Source: Haloferax sp. Q22 (GTDB lineage: Archaea; Halobacteriota; Halobacteria; Halobacteriales; Haloferacaceae). Taken from it: 64,000 bases of DNA. The notes beneath the pieces are model-generated. The model was not told where the DNA came from, searched no databases, and saw only the letters and a list, made by a program, of their open reading frames with translations. Shown piece by piece: positions 1-8,636 of the stretch. Position numbers and translations under genes: made by a program. Position 1 is the stretch's first letter. Each line of letters opens with the position of its first letter. The stretch is taken from assembly GCF_001482285.1 (NCBI RefSeq), contig NZ_LOEP01000030.1, forward strand, positions 40,954 to 104,953. Direction: 5' to 3'.

Positions 1-22
1 CCGAACGCCGTAGGGGTTCGAC

Positions 23-64
23 TTAACCAACATTTTCGGCCGTTACCGGCATAGTGTTGGTTAA
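23..64. repeat. 10-bp inverted repeat upstream of the first gene
   Basis: TTAACCAACA at 23-32 is mirrored exactly by TGTTGGTTAA at 55-64, with a GC-rich 22-nt spacer. It lies in otherwise gene-free sequence (1-230) and may be an operator pair or the remnant end of a mobile element. I see nothing else convincing in these first 230 bases. Confidence 0.4.
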
Positions 65-230
65 TACTGGGATTGGGTCCATTCTCTCGCCCCCACCCAT
101 CACCCTACTCCTCGAATGAGTGTACCCTTGCGGCCGGGCGATCCAAGGGGGTACCGAATCTTTACGCCATGAGTTGTTTATCGGCGCCGGGAGGCGTGCA
201 GCGCGCAACAGCGTGCGCTGCGTGACTCAC

Positions 231-521
231 ATGCCTAGTCCCGATTCGCACGACGACACAAGTGCCGACCACGAACAGTTCGAGAAAGCACAGCTCGCAC
301 AGGACCGCGACGCCGGCAGCGTCGACACGGCGGACGTCGACGACATGACGGCCCGTGGCTTGGTCGACGACCTCATCGACGCGGACGTCGTCACTCCGGT
401 CCCCGATGAGCGCATTCTGGTTCACGAACCGAGTGGCACAGCCTTCGACTCGACGACGCAGCTGGCAGTCTTCCACCGTGGCTGGACGGCCGGCCGCGAC
501 GCCGACGCGGAGGGTAAGTGA
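231..521 (+). CDS. Small acidic haloarchaeal protein, unknown function
   Basis: I do not recognise a named family. The 96-residue product is very acidic and Asp-rich, typical of a soluble haloarchaeal cytoplasmic protein, with no membrane segment and no cysteine. I chose the ATG at 231 because the upstream in-frame stretch is Arg/Cys-rich and unlike the rest. The stop codon overlaps the ATG of the next gene (TGATG at 519-523), so the two are translationally coupled and probably act together. The C-terminal half (charged, ending in a W-T-A-G-R-D motif) resembles small plasmid-borne proteins that accompany zinc-finger partners. Confidence 0.65.
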   Translation: MPSPDSHDDTSADHEQFEKAQLAQDRDAGSVDTADVDDMTARGLVDDLIDADVVTPVPDERILVHEPSGTAFDSTTQLAVFHRGWTAGRDADAEGK

Positions 522-856
522 TGCAGCAGACCCTCGTCGGCTGTGCGTTCTGCGACGCACCGCCCGGTACCGAAACGGGCGAGGCGCACACCTGGGGACA
601 GGACGAACGGGTCACCCACCCGATCTGCGTTGACTGCGCGATCCAGACAGAGTCAGATCCCGACGAGCGCGACCACGTCGCCTGTGACGGGTGTGGGCTC
701 GTCATCGATACGCTCGTGGCGCTCACCCGGTTCCGGATCGAACTCGGGCATATGGAAGGCCCGTTGCAGTTGTGCGCCCGCTGTAGTCCGGGCGGGCTCG
801 CGACGTACTGGACACGCGATCTCGAGGAGCATCTCGTCGCGACGCCGTCGGAGTGA
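521..856 (+). CDS. Small multi-CxxC zinc-binding protein
   Basis: The 111-residue product has four CxxC pairs (C-A-F-C near residue 8, C-V-D-C near 39, C-D-G-C near 57 and C-A-R-C near 88), consistent with two zinc-ribbon modules. No enzymatic domain is visible. The gene overlaps the stop of its upstream neighbour, so it is the second gene of a two-gene operon. A GTG at 518 is an alternative start that adds one residue. Likely a nucleic-acid or protein-binding zinc protein; the function is inferred only from the cysteine pattern. Confidence 0.7.
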   Translation: MQQTLVGCAFCDAPPGTETGEAHTWGQDERVTHPICVDCAIQTESDPDERDHVACDGCGLVIDTLVALTRFRIELGHMEGPLQLCARCSPGGLATYWTRDLEEHLVATPSE

Positions 857-949
857 CCCTCTCCGGCATCTCTGGGCGCCGAAATGTCCCTCCCATCCAA
901 GTAACAAACATACCAAACACCTATGTTCCAACACTCCCAACAGTAGTCC

Positions 950-1309
950 ATGTCGAGCGGTACTATCGATATCGACGAGTTCGAAAACGCTGACGCCGAC
1001 GAATTCGAGGACCGGAACGACACTGAGCGAATTGTGCTGTTTCTCGATAAGAATGACGACCGGGCGTGGAAGGCGGCGACGATCGCCGAGCGACTCGGGT
1101 TGGACACGGACGCTGTTAGTGCGATTCTCTCTCGGCTGAAGGAACGCGGGCTCGTCCGGCACAAGCGCCCGTACTGGGCGATCACGGATAACAAGGACCG
1201 GCTTCAGTCGGCCTACCGGCTCCACCGCCAGCACGAGGCGGCAGACGACCAATACGGTGAGGAGCGTCTTGCGGACCTCCAAACCGACGAGATGGAAGAC
1301 GTACAGTGA
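950..1309 (+). CDS. Winged-helix DNA-binding protein, probable antitoxin of a PemK-like pair
   Basis: The product is 119 residues. After an acidic N-terminus (residues 1-25), residues 26-75 form a MarR-type winged helix, with recognition-helix sequence around T-I-A-E-R-L-G and a wing ending R-H-K-R-P-Y-W. The C-terminal tail is charged and probably disordered, as in antitoxins that wrap the toxin. The stop overlaps the GTG start of the PemK-like gene by 4 nt, the usual antitoxin-toxin order. It probably represses its own promoter. The antitoxin role is inferred from position. Confidence 0.7.
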   Translation: MSSGTIDIDEFENADADEFEDRNDTERIVLFLDKNDDRAWKAATIAERLGLDTDAVSAILSRLKERGLVRHKRPYWAITDNKDRLQSAYRLHRQHEAADDQYGEERLADLQTDEMEDVQ

Positions 1310-1647
1310 CGGCGTTCGAAGAACTGGAACGCGGCGACATCGTGTGGGCGACCGATCCCCTCTCGGAGAAAGGACGTCCGATGCTCGTGCTGGGGACTCC
1401 CCAATTCCCGAACCACGGCGTGCAACTCATCACAGTCCTGATATCCACAAAGACTTACCACGAGGAGTCAGTCACCCTTCGGGACCACGACTACGCCGGC
1501 GACCCACTCGGTGAACGCAGTCATGTCCTCCCGTGGTCGCTCGCGACCCTCAACAGTGCTGAGGACATCAAGTACTACCTGACATCGCTCGTGGACGACC
1601 GCACCGAGGATGTGGCGAGCCAAGTGATCGGCTACATATCGTCCTGA
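1306..1647 (+). CDS. PemK/MazF-like toxin-type protein
   Basis: The 113-residue product has the opening R-G-D-I-V-W of PemK/MazF SH3-like barrels, followed by G-R-P-M-L-V-L-G (residues 23-30), a beta-rich core and a late S-W-S-L-A-T-L-type strand. Family members are mRNA-cleaving endoribonucleases. Haloarchaeal versions are divergent, and I cannot confirm the catalytic Arg/Thr pair by eye. It starts with GTG at 1306, overlapping the wHTH gene, so expression is coupled. It could instead be a non-toxic plasmid maintenance factor of the same fold. Confidence 0.65.
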   Translation: MTAFEELERGDIVWATDPLSEKGRPMLVLGTPQFPNHGVQLITVLISTKTYHEESVTLRDHDYAGDPLGERSHVLPWSLATLNSAEDIKYYLTSLVDDRTEDVASQVIGYISS

Positions 1648-1787
1648 GACATTCCCGTCGTGGCAACCATTATCTCCGTCAGAACTCACTATGACGGCCG
1701 CTCTCCGGTTGGTCGCAGTACGCGACGTCAGCGGAGTGACCCAACATCATTTACTGATTCGCTGTAATCTGTAAACAAGGCCGACCC

Positions 1788-2384
1788 GTGTCACGCACCT
1801 CAAATCGCGCCGAGGGCGACATCGTCCGGGACTTCCTCTCGGTCGCGGACTTGCTGGAGGAGCCACAGCTCGCCCAGCTGTACGCGTACCTTGTCCGTGA
1901 GGGTGAAGCGACCGTCCAAGACGTGATGGACGACCTCGAACTCGCTCAGGGAACCGCCTACAGCTACGTCAACCGACTCGTCGACACCGGCGTCGTCGAC
2001 GTCACCGACGAGGAGCAGCCCCGGCGGTACGCCGCCCGTGCAATCGACCTGACCGTGACGACGGCCGCGGGCGACCGCGAGTACACGATCACGCCGGCGC
2101 TGATCGACGCCGTCGGCCGCCGCGAGACGGACGCCGACATCGACACCTACATCGACCGTCACGGGGTCGCTGGCCTCGCAACGGCGCTCACCTACGCGGT
2201 CGCCCGCGAACGCGGCGAGGTGACCCACCGGCTGATGGCGGAGGACCTCGACACCTCGCCGCTAGCCGCGGAGATGATCCTCCAGGCACTCCGGCCCGTC
2301 GTCCACGAATACTACGACATCGAGGAGTCAGGGGCGGGACTCGACGAGCTGGACATCGACGGCGACGGCGCTGACGACGCGTGA
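1788..2384 (+). CDS. Winged-helix regulator (DUF7437-like), partner of a PIN protein
   Basis: The protein has 198 residues and a GTG start. Residues 20-85 form a wHTH (helix around A-T-V-Q-D-V-M-D-D-L, then T-A-Y-S-Y-V-N-R-L), followed by an alpha-helical C-terminal half and a very acidic tail. Haloarchaeal proteins of this type are commonly followed by a PIN-domain gene, and here the stop overlaps the start of a PIN-type gene by 4 nt. The likely role is transcriptional autoregulator and antitoxin. The PIN partner is frameshifted in this sequence, so the pair may be inactive. Confidence 0.7.
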   Translation: MSRTSNRAEGDIVRDFLSVADLLEEPQLAQLYAYLVREGEATVQDVMDDLELAQGTAYSYVNRLVDTGVVDVTDEEQPRRYAARAIDLTVTTAAGDREYTITPALIDAVGRRETDADIDTYIDRHGVAGLATALTYAVARERGEVTHRLMAEDLDTSPLAAEMILQALRPVVHEYYDIEESGAGLDELDIDGDGADDA

Positions 2385-2886
2385 GCCGGCTCCACATTGC
2401 CGACACCGGCCTGTTCGTCGCGATGGGACAGCCGTCGAACAGTCGGTATCAGGCCGTTCGGCGGTTCGCTCGCCGAAACGAAATCGCCTTCGTCCTGCCC
2501 GAACGGGTGTACGAGGGACTGACCATCGACGACCCGGACGTCGAGGAAGTGCCGATTGACACCGCGATCGACGAGGGCTGGCGACGATTGCGGTGCAGCT
2601 GGAGTTCTCAGAGCCTGTCGTCTCGCGGGTGATGGATGGCGTCCAGCGGTACATCGCGAACGCAGACAACCGGCCCGCCGACGAAGTTGAGCGAGCGGAC
2701 GCCGCCCTCGCTGCGCTAGCTGCCCAGCACCTCAGTTCGGGGACCGCGACTGGCGTGTACATCTACACGACCGATATTGCGGCTGGGGAGGCGCTGAAAC
2801 CGTACTCGGGAGAGTGGTACAGTGACTCGGTGACGTTCGTGAACGGCTCCCGATTCATCGAGGACTTGGTCGCCGTCAACAGCTAA
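2381..2886 (+). pseudogene. Frameshifted PIN-domain (VapC-like) protein
   Basis: Two overlapping reading frames (2381-2632 and 2593-2886) together form one PIN-domain protein. The four acidic positions of the metal site are recognisable: the Asp of A-D-T-G-L-F-V near residue 8, Glu in V-Y-E-G-L near 44, Asp in E-R-A-D-A-A-L and Asp in Y-T-T-D-I-A. The frames are joined if one G is added to the TGG at about 2579-2582, where the first frame leaves the expected sequence. This is either a genuine 1-nt deletion or a read error. The family cleaves RNA, often tRNA or mRNA. It overlaps the upstream wHTH gene by 4 nt. Confidence 0.75.
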
Positions 2887-2888
2887 CG

Positions 2889-3144
2889 CTATTCGGGAGC
2901 AAGGTCACGGGCGTCGAGCTCGCCGGCGAGATACTCTCCACCCTCTCGTGTGATGTCGTAGACGCCGTTTCTGAGGTGGACGAGGAGTCCATAGGTAACG
3001 AGGGTCTTGCACCGAGCGTTGATGGCGAGAAAAGCGCACACGGTTGCTGTCCACCATTTCCTTCGGGGTGTCGGGGCCGTCGTCAGCAAGATGCTTCAGA
3101 ATGCGGTCATCGGCGCGAGACACCCAGTCGGCGTCAAAGCGCAG
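2889..3144 (-). pseudogene. Frameshifted winged-helix repressor (PhiH1-repressor-like)
   Basis: On the minus strand the N-terminal half lies in one frame (from an R-F-D-A-D-W-V start region; D-D-R-I-L-K-H-L-A-D-D-G) and the C-terminal half in another (I-N-A-R-C-K-T-L-V ... G-L-L-V-H-L ... Y-D-I-T-R-E-G-G-E-Y-L-A-G-E-L). Together they make a complete roughly 85-residue haloarchaeal wHTH of the phage PhiH1 repressor type. The frame changes near 3028-3036, inside the recognition helix, so the gene is broken as read. It lies convergent with the PIN pseudogene and ends 3 nt from it. In-frame start alternatives extend to 3189. Confidence 0.7.
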
Positions 3145-3262
3145 AATCGCTTCTGGTTGCGCCGACGCGATCCCGAACGTGCTATCCAATGTAGAAACGT
3201 ATCGCTTCTGTGGGTGACTCCTAACGTTTTAAACGCTAGCCAGCTTCATAGTAAGTGTACAG

Positions 3263-3523
3263 ATGCAATCCCCACCAACAGGCAGTTCAGGTGAATCAAG
3301 CGACCTCCTCGTTGAAATCGTCGAGACACTGGAGGCATGTGGACTCGATGACGACGCCTATCAACTCCACGAGTACGTCGACCCCGGTGCGCTCGAACAG
3401 TTGATCGCTTCCGCCGATGAGACCATCGCTGTTCAGTTTACTGTCGAGGGGATTCCGCTCGGTGTCTCACCGGACGGTGTTGACGTCATCATCGAGGACG
3501 AATCGCAGTCCATCGGCGAATAA
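3263..3523 (+). CDS. HalOD1 output-domain protein
   Basis: This 86-residue protein matches the small haloarchaeal HalOD1 output domain: a helix (L-L-V-E-I-V-E-T-L-E-A), the typical L-H-E-Y-V-D-P-G-A-L-E-Q-L segment around residues 36-48, and two terminal strands with V-Q-F-T-V-E-G. The domain is often a lone protein or sits at the end of haloarchaeal signal-transduction proteins, and its molecular function is not established. Start ATG 3263. It stands alone between broken genes. Confidence 0.7.
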   Translation: MQSPPTGSSGESSDLLVEIVETLEACGLDDDAYQLHEYVDPGALEQLIASADETIAVQFTVEGIPLGVSPDGVDVIIEDESQSIGE

Positions 3524-4172
3524 CGACTTACGGTTCCGAGGCAGGGATCGTTCCTAAAGGCCCTCGGCCGCTCGGCGCCCCACGACCACGTGAGACTGCG
3601 TCTCGCTTGTTCCCGTTCGCTTCGTCGCCGGCGCAGAGCGCCGGCTTCCAGCGGGACCGAAGGTCACGCACGGCTCACGAGGACGCCGCTGCGCGCCTCA
3701 CCCCTGCGGTGCTTGCGGGGTCAAGAGGCGGCCAACATGGCCTCGCCCTTTCTGAGTCCACCAGGCCTGTTGATGACCCATCAAGCGACGTGGTCGGTTG
3801 GACAGGTGTATCCGTGGCAGCCCGCCCCGCTCGCCGCTGCCGCCTTCCACGTCGCTCGCGACGGTGCGCTGGTACGACAGCGAGCCGGTCGGCGACGGCC
3901 ATCTGAAGGGGCAGTTCCGAGCGCTGAAGAACATCGTCGGCGATATGGTCGACAAAAGGGTATATTCACCCAGTCGACGGCTCACCAGTACCGCAAGCAA
4001 AAGCTCAGCGAGTGTGCCGAGACTCGACAGGAGCTATTCATTCCGACCAGAGAACCGCCCTTCGAGAAGGTGAGTCTGAACTACTCTTAGTTCGATCTGC
4101 TTCTGGCAGCTGCTGTTTTTCTGGGGCAGGTATGAGTGAGCTCCATCGTGGGCTCGTGATTTGATGCCCAAG
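3524..4172. other. Gene-poor degraded stretch
   Basis: About 650 nt with several short overlapping frames on both strands but none with a start, length and composition typical of the neighbours. An inverted repeat CGCCGGC..GCCGGC occurs near 3628-3650. A short frame near 3860-3950 reads W-Y-D-S-E-P-V-G-D-G-H-L-K-G-Q-F, which looks protein-like but is open only locally. I treat the stretch as decayed coding DNA of unknown origin. Confidence 0.4.
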
Positions 4173-4582
4173 ATGCCAGACGACGATCCATTCCATGATT
4201 GTGAGTTAGGTCCCGACACGATTCTCGGGACACACGTTCGAAGGCGTCCTGTTCACCGACGACACGCAGACGCCGGTGAACGTACTAACCGGCGAGACAC
4301 CCGCACATTCGCGAGCGACTGTCGAGGAAGCGAAACAATTCGCTGCAAGTATCGATACGGATACGCCACAAATCGCACTCCCACCCCTGTCGAGACGCAA
4401 ATCGAGACGCAGAGCAAACCCTACACATCGGCTGCGTTCTTCCACTTCAAGCGCCTGAGTCGCTTGAGTGCCATTGCGCCTATCACGCCGCTTATGAGGC
4501 GGATGCATTCACTGTCGACTTCGATGCCAACTACAAATCGGGCGACTTGACCATTACTGTCGAACGAGCGGGTGAATCCTGA
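4173..4582 (+). pseudogene. Hypothetical protein gene with two frameshifts
   Basis: Reading from ATG 4173, a natural-looking acidic N-terminus (M-P-D-D-D-P-F-H-D) runs to about 4225, then continues in another frame (T-F-E-G-V-L-F-T-D-D-T-Q-T-P-V-N-V-L-T-G-E-T-P), and from about 4390 in a third (L-H-I-G-C-V-L-P-L-Q-A, C-H-C-A-Y-H-A-A-Y-E-A-D-A-F-T-V-D-F-D-A-N-Y), ending at TGA 4580. Each segment has haloarchaeal composition, so I infer one roughly 135-residue ancestral gene with two indels. I do not recognise the family. The Cys/His cluster in the last third could have bound metal. Confidence 0.5.
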
Positions 4583-4784
4583 GGCTCCTTAGCCACGAGG
4601 TGAGTCTTTTGAGCACCGGTGCTTCGAGATGTATTATCTGTTATAATAGCATTTCCACGTGGATGGAGTGAATACTCGCCGGTGTATGGCATGGTAAATC
4701 ATGCATGATACTATCACTCATCATTGAGAGTGTGAATGCAAGAATTGGCTTGCCCGAACAAAAAAAGCAAGAGGAGACAAGTCG

Positions 4785-6257
4785 ATGGTAGAGTTCAAGC
4801 CCCGTTTGTTTGAAGACATTGCCCCGGAAGAGCGACCATCACTTATCGAATCGCTCGTACCCATTGTCGGGATGGTGGTCTTTCTGAGCGTTGGTATCGT
4901 CGGATTTGGACTTGGACCACAGTTCCCCCTGCTTTGGGGCATTGCCTTCACTGGTCTGTTTGCTTGGTACCACCTCAACTGTTCGTGGGAGGCTTTGTAC
5001 GACGGCATTAGTGATAGTCTCCTCATGGGGTTGCAGGCGATTCTCATTATTTTCCTCGCCTACACGCTCGTCTCCACACTAATACAAGCGGGGACCCTCC
5101 CGACACTTATGTACTACGGGGTAGAGCTACTCAGTCCTAAGATATTCCTACCACTAACTGCCATTCTCATCACAATTATTACGCTGGCAATTGGATCGTC
5201 GTGGACCGCAGTGGGTGCGCTCGGCGTTGCCTTCATCGGTATCGGTTCTGGTCTCGGTATCCCGGCACCGATGACCGCCGGTGCTATCCTTACTGGTGCA
5301 TACACTGGCGACAAGATGTCTCCCCTCTCAGATACGACAAACCTCGCTGCGGCGGTGACTGACACCGATCTCTACGACCACATTAGGGCGATGCGGCCCG
5401 GCTCCATGCTCGCGTTAGGTATCTCACTCGTACTGTACACGGTGCTCGGGTTGAGCGTCTCGGGAAGCATCCCCGAAGGACGTATCGCGGCGATTCAGAC
5501 GGCTATTGAGGGCTCCTACGTTGTAACGCCGCTCGTCTTCGTTCCTCTACTCATCATTCTTGGACTTGCGGTGTATGGGATTCCAGCACTCCCGACACTC
5601 GGTGCGGGTGTCTTTGTGAGTGCACTGACATCAATCCTCGTACAGGACGTCCCATTCGCCAGCGCGTGGGATGCAGCAGTATACGGGACAGGTCCAAAAA
5701 CAGGGATGGACCTCGTGAATGGATTGCTGGAGAGCGGTGGCATGGTTGATGCTGCGTGGGCCATCACCATCGTTATCGCTGCGCTCTCACTCGGTGGGAT
5801 GTTGGAGCGAACTGGCATCCTCGCGGTGCTTGCACATCATCTCACCCAGTTGTGTCGCGGTGTATCGAGTACTACCAGCGTGACGGCCCTTTCAGCCATC
5901 TCGATGAACATTCTCGCAGCCGAACAGTACATCAGCATCGTCGTGCCGGGTCTGTCCCTTCGGAACCTCTACAGGGAACAGGGGTTGAAGTCGCAGAATC
6001 TCTCCCGTGCTGTTGAGGCGGCCGGGACGACGACGAGCGCACTTGTCCCTTGGACTAGTGGGGCTGTCTTTATGTCCGGAGTGCTCGGCGTCCCGACAGT
6101 CCAGTACGCACCGTACTACTTTTTCGGATTCCTTTCCCCACTAATTTTGCTATTCATGGGAACAACCGGCTGGCGAATCATGCACACTGACCAGAATGAA
6201 CCTGCCAGCACCTCATCAACAGGCGATGCAACCGTGCCAGCTGTAGGTGAGGACTGA
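4785..6257 (+). CDS. nhaC: NhaC-family Na+/H+ antiporter
   Basis: This 490-residue polytopic membrane protein has about 11-12 hydrophobic segments and the NhaC signature regions, including a G-S-S-W-T-A-V-G-A-L-G motif (about 144-154) and G-A-Y-T-G-D-K-M-S-P-L-S-D-T-T-N-L-A (about 172-189), the conserved ion-binding helix of this family. It exchanges cytoplasmic Na+ for H+ at the cell membrane, and related members exchange malate/lactate or amines. Codon use is less GC-rich than in the flanking plasmid genes. It lies convergent with an HTH-10 regulator and has no operon partner. Confidence 0.88.
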   Translation: MVEFKPRLFEDIAPEERPSLIESLVPIVGMVVFLSVGIVGFGLGPQFPLLWGIAFTGLFAWYHLNCSWEALYDGISDSLLMGLQAILIIFLAYTLVSTLIQAGTLPTLMYYGVELLSPKIFLPLTAILITIITLAIGSSWTAVGALGVAFIGIGSGLGIPAPMTAGAILTGAYTGDKMSPLSDTTNLAAAVTDTDLYDHIRAMRPGSMLALGISLVLYTVLGLSVSGSIPEGRIAAIQTAIEGSYVVTPLVFVPLLIILGLAVYGIPALPTLGAGVFVSALTSILVQDVPFASAWDAAVYGTGPKTGMDLVNGLLESGGMVDAAWAITIVIAALSLGGMLERTGILAVLAHHLTQLCRGVSSTTSVTALSAISMNILAAEQYISIVVPGLSLRNLYREQGLKSQNLSRAVEAAGTTTSALVPWTSGAVFMSGVLGVPTVQYAPYYFFGFLSPLILLFMGTTGWRIMHTDQNEPASTSSTGDATVPAVGED

Positions 6258-6312
6258 CGAACACCTATCGGCGACAGACAGTTCCACTGCATCATCACGA
6301 AGCAGTATCGTT

Positions 6313-6963
6313 TCAGATATGATCTACGAGCACGTCAGTGAGCTTCTCTTCGGCGCGTCTGAGGTGGTGTTCAACCGTCCGACGACCGACTCCTATTGTA
6401 TCCGCAATTTCGGTCGTCGTTGTGTTACGTGGTATCTCGTAATACCCACAGTCGTGAGCAGTGAGGAACACCTCGCGTTGGCGATCGGTAAGCGTCGGAA
6501 GATATGATTCCATCGAGAAGATGGGTGTTCCTGATTCGGCCTTCGCTAGTTCTTGTTTGGACTCGACAACAACTGTGTAGTCGGAAGAGATATCACGATA
6601 GAATGACGAGAGGTTCGCCGGATCGAGCGCAAGCACACGAACGACCTTCATCCCATCCCGATACTGCCACGGCGGCAAGAGTAGACAGTTGTTGGCCACG
6701 AGATACGGTTTAATGTAGTTGCCTGCTCCCTCTTCTAAACACGCTTCTGTTACAACTACTTGTCCGTCGCCGTCGTCGTCGGTAAGTCGTTCGTCTACAC
6801 CAACCTCTGAGCTGACCTGAGCGATCACATCCTCTTGTCGCTCGCCGGAGACATAGAGTAAGTCACAGTGGTCATTACACCATAGCCTGATCTCCGTGTC
6901 TGTCCCCTTAGTCGACTGTGAGTACGGACTATCTCCGTCAATGTGGAACACCGCCTTGTACAT
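6313..6963 (-). CDS. HTH-10 (Bat-type) transcriptional regulator
   Basis: The protein is 216 residues from ATG 6963. The N-terminal region is a beta-rich sensory domain of haloarchaeal Bat relatives, and the C-terminal 55 residues carry the HTH-10 signature (L-T-D-R-Q-R-E-V-F-L-T-A-H-D-C-G-Y-Y-E-I-P-R, then E-I-A-D-T-I-G-V-G-R-R-T-V-E-H-H-L-R-R-A-E-E-K). A TTTTAATAC box about 27 nt upstream supports leaderless translation from 6963 rather than from the TTG at 6972. It may control the neighbouring nhaC or the Rieske dioxygenase beyond the IS; the target is not shown by sequence. Confidence 0.82.
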   Translation of the reverse strand: MYKAVFHIDGDSPYSQSTKGTDTEIRLWCNDHCDLLYVSGERQEDVIAQVSSEVGVDERLTDDDGDGQVVVTEACLEEGAGNYIKPYLVANNCLLLPPWQYRDGMKVVRVLALDPANLSSFYRDISSDYTVVVESKQELAKAESGTPIFSMESYLPTLTDRQREVFLTAHDCGYYEIPRNTTTTEIADTIGVGRRTVEHHLRRAEEKLTDVLVDHI

Positions 6964-7032
6964 GAAGCCCAATTCGGAATTGGAGTATTAAAATGATTGT
7001 CCATGTTGAATCAATGTAGTCCCGAACCTAAC

Positions 7033-7137
7033 TACAAAGACGTACCGTCCGAGACGAGTCCGCACGGGGTCGGAAAGAAAACACTCTTTGATGAGTGTGA
7101 GCCGACATGTGGTCCAGTCTTCCGCTCGTCTTTGTAA
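7033..7137. repeat. Possible MITE-like inverted-repeat unit
   Basis: TACAAAGACG at 7033-7042 is mirrored by CGTCTTTGTA at 7128-7137, and the flanking bases (TAAC/ATTA) are also partly complementary. The roughly 105-nt interior has no open frame. The unit sits between the HTH-10 promoter and the IS630 element, which is consistent with a small non-autonomous element, but only one copy is seen in the window. Confidence 0.3.
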
Positions 7138-7232
7138 TTAGCGGAATTAGTCCGATCTGGCTTTCTTGAAGCCCCTTTCACGTTTGTGCCCTGTTGAGGA
7201 ACACGTTTTGACCGTATGCGTTGAACCTGATA

Positions 7233-8350
7233 GTGACTAGGACGAATCTTTACTGGTCAAGTACGGCCAGATATTCGGTTCGTCGATCTTGGTGATCCCT
7301 CTCGGGATGTAGTCTTTCAGCGTCGAGAGATCCGGAACGAGTCGGTGCTTGAACCACTCCTGGAGCTGATCCCAGCAGCCTTCGACGGCGTTCAATTCGG
7401 GGAGTTTCGACGGAAAGTACCACACTTCAAGATCGTCGCCGCACACGCACGAGACCGAACTGTCTCCGACAGTTTCGGTCTCGCGCTCTCCGCTGACGTA
7501 TTCCCAGAGATCTCTCGCGTAGAAGTAGCCTGCCCGGTCCAGAAATACCACTAATTCCTCACCGAACTCGTCGGTGAGTGCTTCTAACAGCCGTATTCCG
7601 TGCTTTCGTGTGAGGTTCTCTTCTGTCCAGCAGTAGAAGCTGTCACCGTCGTCGGTGACAGCGCCCAGCACTGTCACCGACTTCCAGGAACTCGTCGTCT
7701 CTATCGTGGGATCCGAGCCGATTGGGTACCAACCGCGCCGCTGGACGGTTCCAACGTGCTTGGTGAACTGATCGACGACAACGACGGTTTTCTCGCTCAG
7801 TTCGGGTCGTTTTTTTCGACTGTTTCTTGGAACTCGGCTTTCTCCTCGGGGTCAGCCTCGTGGTGGCGAGGCCGCGCTGTCCGCAAGAACAGCCCGGCCT
7901 CTTTCAACAGGTCGTACGCGTAGGTCTCGTGGTACTCGACGCCGTACTCCTCTTTGGCGTGGTGAAGCAGAAGCTTCGCCGACCACGCTTGCTGATCGTA
8001 GCCGAGTTCAGTCGGCGGCTGTTGCAACTGTTCAAACAGCTGGTGGCGGTCTTCGCCGTCGATCTTTGCTGGGCCTCCTGGGCGAGCAGCGTCGTAGGGA
8101 GCTTGCTCAATCGGTTGTTCCTCGAACCGATTGAGCCAGTTTTGAATCGTTCGCTCAACAACATCGTGGCGGTCAGCCAGTGTGTCTAATTGATCACCTT
8201 GCTTGCGGCCGATCGCCGCGAGAACACGTTCTCGCGGCTTCCCTTCGTCGATTTGGTCTTTGAGCTCGTGGAGTTCTTCGAGCGTGATATCGTCCAGCCG
8301 TCCCATTACTGACTCTCTCGTCTCGACAAGCAAATAACTTCCCTAGTCAC
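7233..8350 (-). mobile_element. IS630-family insertion sequence, apparently complete
   Basis: The ends are perfect inverted repeats (GTGACTAGG at 7233-7241 and CCTAGTCAC at 8342-8350), each bordered by TA (7231-7232 and 8351-8352), the target duplication expected for IS630/Tc1-mariner elements. The 1118-bp unit holds one transposase in two overlapping frames on the minus strand. The sharp ends and intact frames suggest recent insertion between the HTH-10 gene and the dioxygenase operon. Confidence 0.88.
7237..8306 (-). CDS. IS630 transposase made by -1 frameshifting (OrfA/OrfB)
   Basis: OrfA (8306 to 7797) carries the N-terminal helix-turn-helix region, with R-T-I-Q-N-W-L-N-R-F around residues 47-56. 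OrfB, in the -1 frame, holds the DDE triad: Asp in V-V-V-V-D-Q-F, Asp in V-V-F-L-D-R-A-G-Y and Glu in L-N-A-V-E-G-C-W. The frames meet at A-AAA-AAC (minus strand, about 7806-7812), a classical slippery heptamer in register with codons GAA AAA AAC. Shifting by -1 gives K-K-R-P-E-L-S-E-K-T, which joins the domains seamlessly and lets the protein run to TAG at 7237. The ATG at 8306 is preferred over the TTG at 8333. Confidence 0.82.
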
Positions 8351-8352
8351 TA

Positions 8353-8636
8353 TGAGGGGGGTAAATATCTCTCCCTGATACCAACGCCAAGAGAGTTCAA
8401 TAAAACTGATATTCCAGTCAACGTTGCGTGGTCATTGTCGGAGACCATCGGGTTGACGCTCCACAAGTTTAATACGAGGACAATTGTCGGTGAGACATTC
8501 TTCACCCGATAAGTTGTTGAGTTGCTACCACAACGGACTAGTCCCATTTTCAAGCCGACCCTTTCATCGATTCCATATAAATGATGTTCCAAGTGGTGCA
8601 GTCAGAGCTACCCGAAACGATACTAAATAATGTGGT
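8353..8636. promoter_or_regulatory. Upstream region of the Rieske dioxygenase operon
   Basis: About 280 nt between the IS right end and the dioxygenase start. It holds AT-rich boxes (CCATATAAATG near 8570-8580 and TACTAAATAAT near 8621) that could be TATA elements, and no supported gene. The IS insertion lies 284 nt upstream of the start codon and could have separated the operon from an upstream activator site. Confidence 0.4.
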
